DNA of 8,014 nt. It comes from Desulfobacteraceae bacterium (GTDB lineage Bacteria > Desulfobacterota > Desulfobacteria > Desulfobacterales > JAUWMJ01). The notes beneath the pieces were generated by a model, which was not told the DNA's origin, did not search any database, and saw nothing but the letters and a program-made list of their open reading frames with translations. The DNA lies in contig JAUWOH010000123.1 of assembly GCA_030612225.1 (NCBI GenBank), positions 1 through 8,014 of the forward strand, written 5' to 3'. A program made the translations under genes and the position numbers. Shown in pieces: positions 5,068 through 8,014 of the stretch (position 1 is its first letter; each line of letters opens with the position of its first letter).

Positions 5068-8014
5068 ATGAAATTATGTCAAAAATGTGGCCAGATTGTG
5101 GCCGAAGAGATCTTATCCTGCCCTTCTTGCGGGAACGAAGTTGTTGAAGGGAGAAAATATATAGATGAGTATCAAATTGTAGAGGTCCTACACGAAGGCT
5201 TCTCCAGCATACTATGCCGTGCTGTTAAAGAAGGCATGGATGATCCGGTAATGATTCGCATTTTCACGCCCCAATCCGGAGTCGATGAGAAGATAGCTGA
5301 CCGGCTTCAAGAGGAGCTTGAGGAACTTAAGAAGCTTCCGGAAAATTATTTCGTAAGGCATCTGGAAATACGCAAATCTTCCGACGGACTTTGGTACAGG
5401 GTCAGCGAATGGGTTGAAGCAGAGACCTGGGGTAATTTATTGGCCTCCGGTCGTCTCCAGGATTATCGAACAGCTTTCAAACTTTTTTACAAGATAGCAT
5501 CAATTCTCGAGGGTCTTCACCAGATAGGGCATTTTATCCCCCACCTTATTTTAAATGACCTTATTATAATCAAGGACGATAAGGAAGATCTTGAAGTTAA
5601 AATAGATTACAAAGTTTCCCGATTTCTTGATCCGCAAATTGATCAGTCTCCTCCAATGTTAAAGAAGCTTCTTGCCGGCCATCCGGATATTATTAACCAG
5701 CGTCCACTCGATTTCAGGAGTGGTATATGGTCTTTGGGAAAAGTGTTCGTAGAAATTCTTGCTGCTGACTATGAAATCAAAGATTTTCAAGCCCAAATTG
5801 ATGAATTGCAGCTCCCCCATGATGCTAAGGTTCTGCTTAAAATTATGTTGGCTGACGATCCTGATCTCAGACCACAGTCTATGGCAGAGGTGGCTGAAAA
5901 CTTATCGCAGATAATAGATAAGAAGGTTGAAACAATACCGTCTCCGGTACGTGAAATCAGAGGTCTTAAAAAAATGATAAGCCTTCTGGTGCTTATTATG
6001 GCTTTGCTCATTGTGCTTGGTATACTGGCGTGGCTCTATTTCCCTTTCAAAAATCGAAATAGCGAGGCGATCCTTGAAGATTTCGCCAACAGGTATGCTT
6101 CATCAGTAGCCTTTGTTCTATCCGACTACTGGCTGGAAGACGGGAAAACTTATTTTTACCGTAATCGAACCGAAGGAACTGCCTTTCTGGTGGATAAAGA
6201 AGGCTACCTTTTGACGAATCGACATGTTGCCTGTCCATGGCTGGAGGACAATAACCTTTATGCACTTATTAACAGGCTAAGGCAGCTTCAAAGGCCTGTT
6301 CGCTTTGGATATCGAGTCTTTTTATGGTTTGAAGGGGAAAAAGCCTTTAAACGCTTGCCTGATTTACCTGGCAGCCCCGATTTAGAAGATATTTATTTTG
6401 TTGAATCGGCTTACAGCACTAATGGAGTTTCTCGGCTGACCATAGCCGGAGTTGCAAAACCGCCGGTGAAAACCTGGCAACTTATCAAATCTCCCCTTAA
6501 GGATGACTTTGCCGTCCTAAAAGTGGATCGTCTGCGTGAAGGACTGGAACCTCTGCCCATTGACTATAAAATGGAAGCGCTGAAAATTCAAAAACTTTCA
6601 CCGATTATTACGCTGGGATTTCCTCTCGGCAGCCGCACCCAGGCAAAAACAGTTAACGTCAGTGTGACGAGGGGGCATGTACGCCGAACATTTGAAAACT
6701 TGCTTCAGGTTGACACTTCAATACACAGGGGCAACAGTGGGGGGCCGATTATCGATACCAGTGGCAAGGTTATAGGTATCGCCTCAAAAGTGGCTGTGGA
6801 CTATACCGCTGGACCCATGCCGGTAATAACTCTTTTGCCGGATATTGGGATGGTACTGCCCATAACCAAGGCTGCGGTCTTTCTTAATGAATTGAAAGCC
6901 GGACAGACCAAATGGAACGGCGTTTTGGATCTATCCGTTGATATCAAAATAAAACAGATTACCGATTTAGCCCGTACGGGGCAATGGGATAAAGCTAAAG
7001 AGCTGGCCGATAAGGAACTAAAGGTAAGTTTTGATCCTATGCTGGTTATGGCAGCAGGAATGATGCATTTTTGTTCAGAGGACTACCGGGGAGCAAAGCA
7101 TCTTTTCGGTCAAGCCTTATCAATGGATACGGAAAATAATAATGCAAGGTTAATGCTTTTTTTAATCGATTGGATAAAAGGCCGATCGGCTGTGAGTACT
7201 TATCGCCAGGAATTAATAGCTTTGGACTGGCGATCACCGTTTGAGTTTTACGGTTATCTCGTACAGGTTCTGGAAAGACTCGTAGATGAAAAATCAGCCG
7301 TCAAAGGGGGGTATTCCGAAGATGAGAAGAGTTGGCTTTATTACATAATAAGCCTTATTCGCATAAAACAGGGAGACCTGGCGGATTCCGAGAGGCTTCT
7401 AAAAAAGGCTGTTCTGGCATCTAACAACGAAAGCTGGCCTTTTTTCCTTTCTATTGCCAAGCTGGAACAGGTTCAAAAGCAAAAATTTGCATCTTTACGA
7501 AAAAAGTCCAAAAGGATTGAATATCAAACTGGTATAAATAGATTTTTGCAGACGTTAAAAAAAGGTCATGTACTCAAAAGAGAACGACTTGAAAAGCTTG
7601 CACCACTTATTGCCAAACTTAAATTAAATTCCATAGCTCCAAGGGATAAGCGAGAGGTATTAGAAGAAATCCTGGAGATCGTTAAGATTAATGAAGCTAT
7701 CCTTGTAGGGCTGGCTTATTACAGCGCTATGAACGAAGAATGGGATCTTGCCCTGAAGTATGCCCGGGCTTTCCTTGAAGTTAAAGGTAGAGAAAGGGCA
7801 GGACGTTTAAGTATTGGTTTGCTGGAACCCTGCATACTTAACAAAATTGGTAGAAAAGATGAGGCGATAGAAAGACTTAAAATATTCAGCGGCCAGATAA
7901 AAAATCAGTGGTACAGGCATCTTGCAAGAGGCCTGCTATGTGAAGAAACCAAGCAATCCATAATGCAAAGAGCCGGCGAAAGCCCTGAATATCTTATTAC
8001 CGCACATTGTGCTT
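5068..8014 (+). CDS. zinc ribbon-pseudokinase-TM-trypsin-like protease-TPR protein (partial, runs off right edge)
   Basis: The frame is open for 982 codons without a stop to the window edge. A Cys4 zinc ribbon (Cys4, Cys7, Cys18, Cys21) starts it. Residues 32-290 align by eye to a Hanks-type kinase fold, but the ATP lysine is Arg64, HRD reads Ile-Pro-His (157-159), DFG reads Asp-Tyr-Lys (180-182) and the late invariant Asp is Gly219, so it should be catalytically dead. A membrane helix follows (303-327). Then comes a trypsin-like (HtrA/S1C) protease with His386 (TNRHVA), Asp480 (DDFAVLKV) and Ser557 (GNSGGP), all intact; no PDZ domain is evident. From about 632, helical repeats of TPR type run to the edge. 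Basic residues Lys301-Lys302 precede the helix, so the ribbon and pseudokinase should be cytoplasmic and the protease and TPR periplasmic. No upstream in-frame start exists before the stop at 5020-5022, and no Shine-Dalgarno is seen. Confidence 0.92.
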   Translation, partial: MKLCQKCGQIVAEEILSCPSCGNEVVEGRKYIDEYQIVEVLHEGFSSILCRAVKEGMDDPVMIRIFTPQSGVDEKIADRLQEELEELKKLPENYFVRHLEIRKSSDGLWYRVSEWVEAETWGNLLASGRLQDYRTAFKLFYKIASILEGLHQIGHFIPHLILNDLIIIKDDKEDLEVKIDYKVSRFLDPQIDQSPPMLKKLLAGHPDIINQRPLDFRSGIWSLGKVFVEILAADYEIKDFQAQIDELQLPHDAKVLLKIMLADDPDLRPQSMAEVAENLSQIIDKKVETIPSPVREIRGLKKMISLLVLIMALLIVLGILAWLYFPFKNRNSEAILEDFANRYASSVAFVLSDYWLEDGKTYFYRNRTEGTAFLVDKEGYLLTNRHVACPWLEDNNLYALINRLRQLQRPVRFGYRVFLWFEGEKAFKRLPDLPGSPDLEDIYFVESAYSTNGVSRLTIAGVAKPPVKTWQLIKSPLKDDFAVLKVDRLREGLEPLPIDYKMEALKIQKLSPIITLGFPLGSRTQAKTVNVSVTRGHVRRTFENLLQVDTSIHRGNSGGPIIDTSGKVIGIASKVAVDYTAGPMPVITLLPDIGMVLPITKAAVFLNELKAGQTKWNGVLDLSVDIKIKQITDLARTGQWDKAKELADKELKVSFDPMLVMAAGMMHFCSEDYRGAKHLFGQALSMDTENNNARLMLFLIDWIKGRSAVSTYRQELIALDWRSPFEFYGYLVQVLERLVDEKSAVKGGYSEDEKSWLYYIISLIRIKQGDLADSERLLKKAVLASNNESWPFFLSIAKLEQVQKQKFASLRKKSKRIEYQTGINRFLQTLKKGHVLKRERLEKLAPLIAKLKLNSIAPRDKREVLEEILEIVKINEAILVGLAYYSAMNEEWDLALKYARAFLEVKGRERAGRLSIGLLEPCILNKIGRKDEAIERLKIFSGQIKNQWYRHLARGLLCEETKQSIMQRAGESPEYLITAHCA

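Noticed and set aside
5787..7237. Minus-strand frames of 63-74 codons inside the large gene
   Set aside because: All are antisense to a long conserved-motif coding frame and have no supporting signals.

Overview
The window is an accessory region that reads as a stretch of a chromosomal (sedentary) integron cassette array, its 3' boundary, and the start of a very large multidomain gene beyond it. The key evidence is a complete VCR-like attC recombination site at about 874-954. It has R'' and R' boxes, long imperfect inverted arms and an extrahelical base. A second attC at 4944-5007 has lost its R' box, and there is a possible attC half-site near 133-170. Base composition is AT-rich. The mix of a minimal nucleotidyltransferase, a lipoprotein cassette and a zinc-ribbon/kinase-like/trypsin/TPR protein fits a Gram-negative bacterium. 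I favour Desulfobacterota or a similar proteobacterial lineage, but this is inference; no rRNA or housekeeping marker is present.

Layout. Positions 2-121 hold the C-terminal end of an unidentified gene. A possible attC remnant follows. Then comes a two-gene module on + : a 65-aa conserved small protein (284-481) overlapping a minimal nucleotidyltransferase reading frame (426-878). The second frame carries a TAA at codon 11, so it is broken or has a truncated start. Its natural stop lies inside the complete attC. The next cassette carries a 295-aa predicted lipoprotein (970-1857).

Right after that lipoprotein gene, and one base before its own attC, sits a complete 3071-bp IS1595-like element (1865-4935). 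It has 23-bp perfect terminal inverted repeats and a perfect 8-bp target duplication (AAGAATTA). All four of its genes are on the minus strand: an ISXO2-type DDE transposase, a P63C-domain protein probably co-transcribed with it, and, behind a terminator and a new promoter, two small single-pass membrane proteins. The transposase has a near-consensus promoter. Its leader contains copies of the TIR core in inverted orientation, which suggests self-control.

After the truncated attC, one reading frame stays open from 5068 to the right edge (982 codons without a stop). It encodes, in order, a Cys4 zinc ribbon, a kinase-like domain that has lost its catalytic residues (pseudokinase), a transmembrane helix, a trypsin-like S1C protease with intact His-Asp-Ser triad, and TPR-like helical repeats. 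This is the most unusual gene here. It looks like a membrane-anchored sensor-protease in which a dead kinase, facing the cytoplasm, may control or be controlled by an active protease on the other side.
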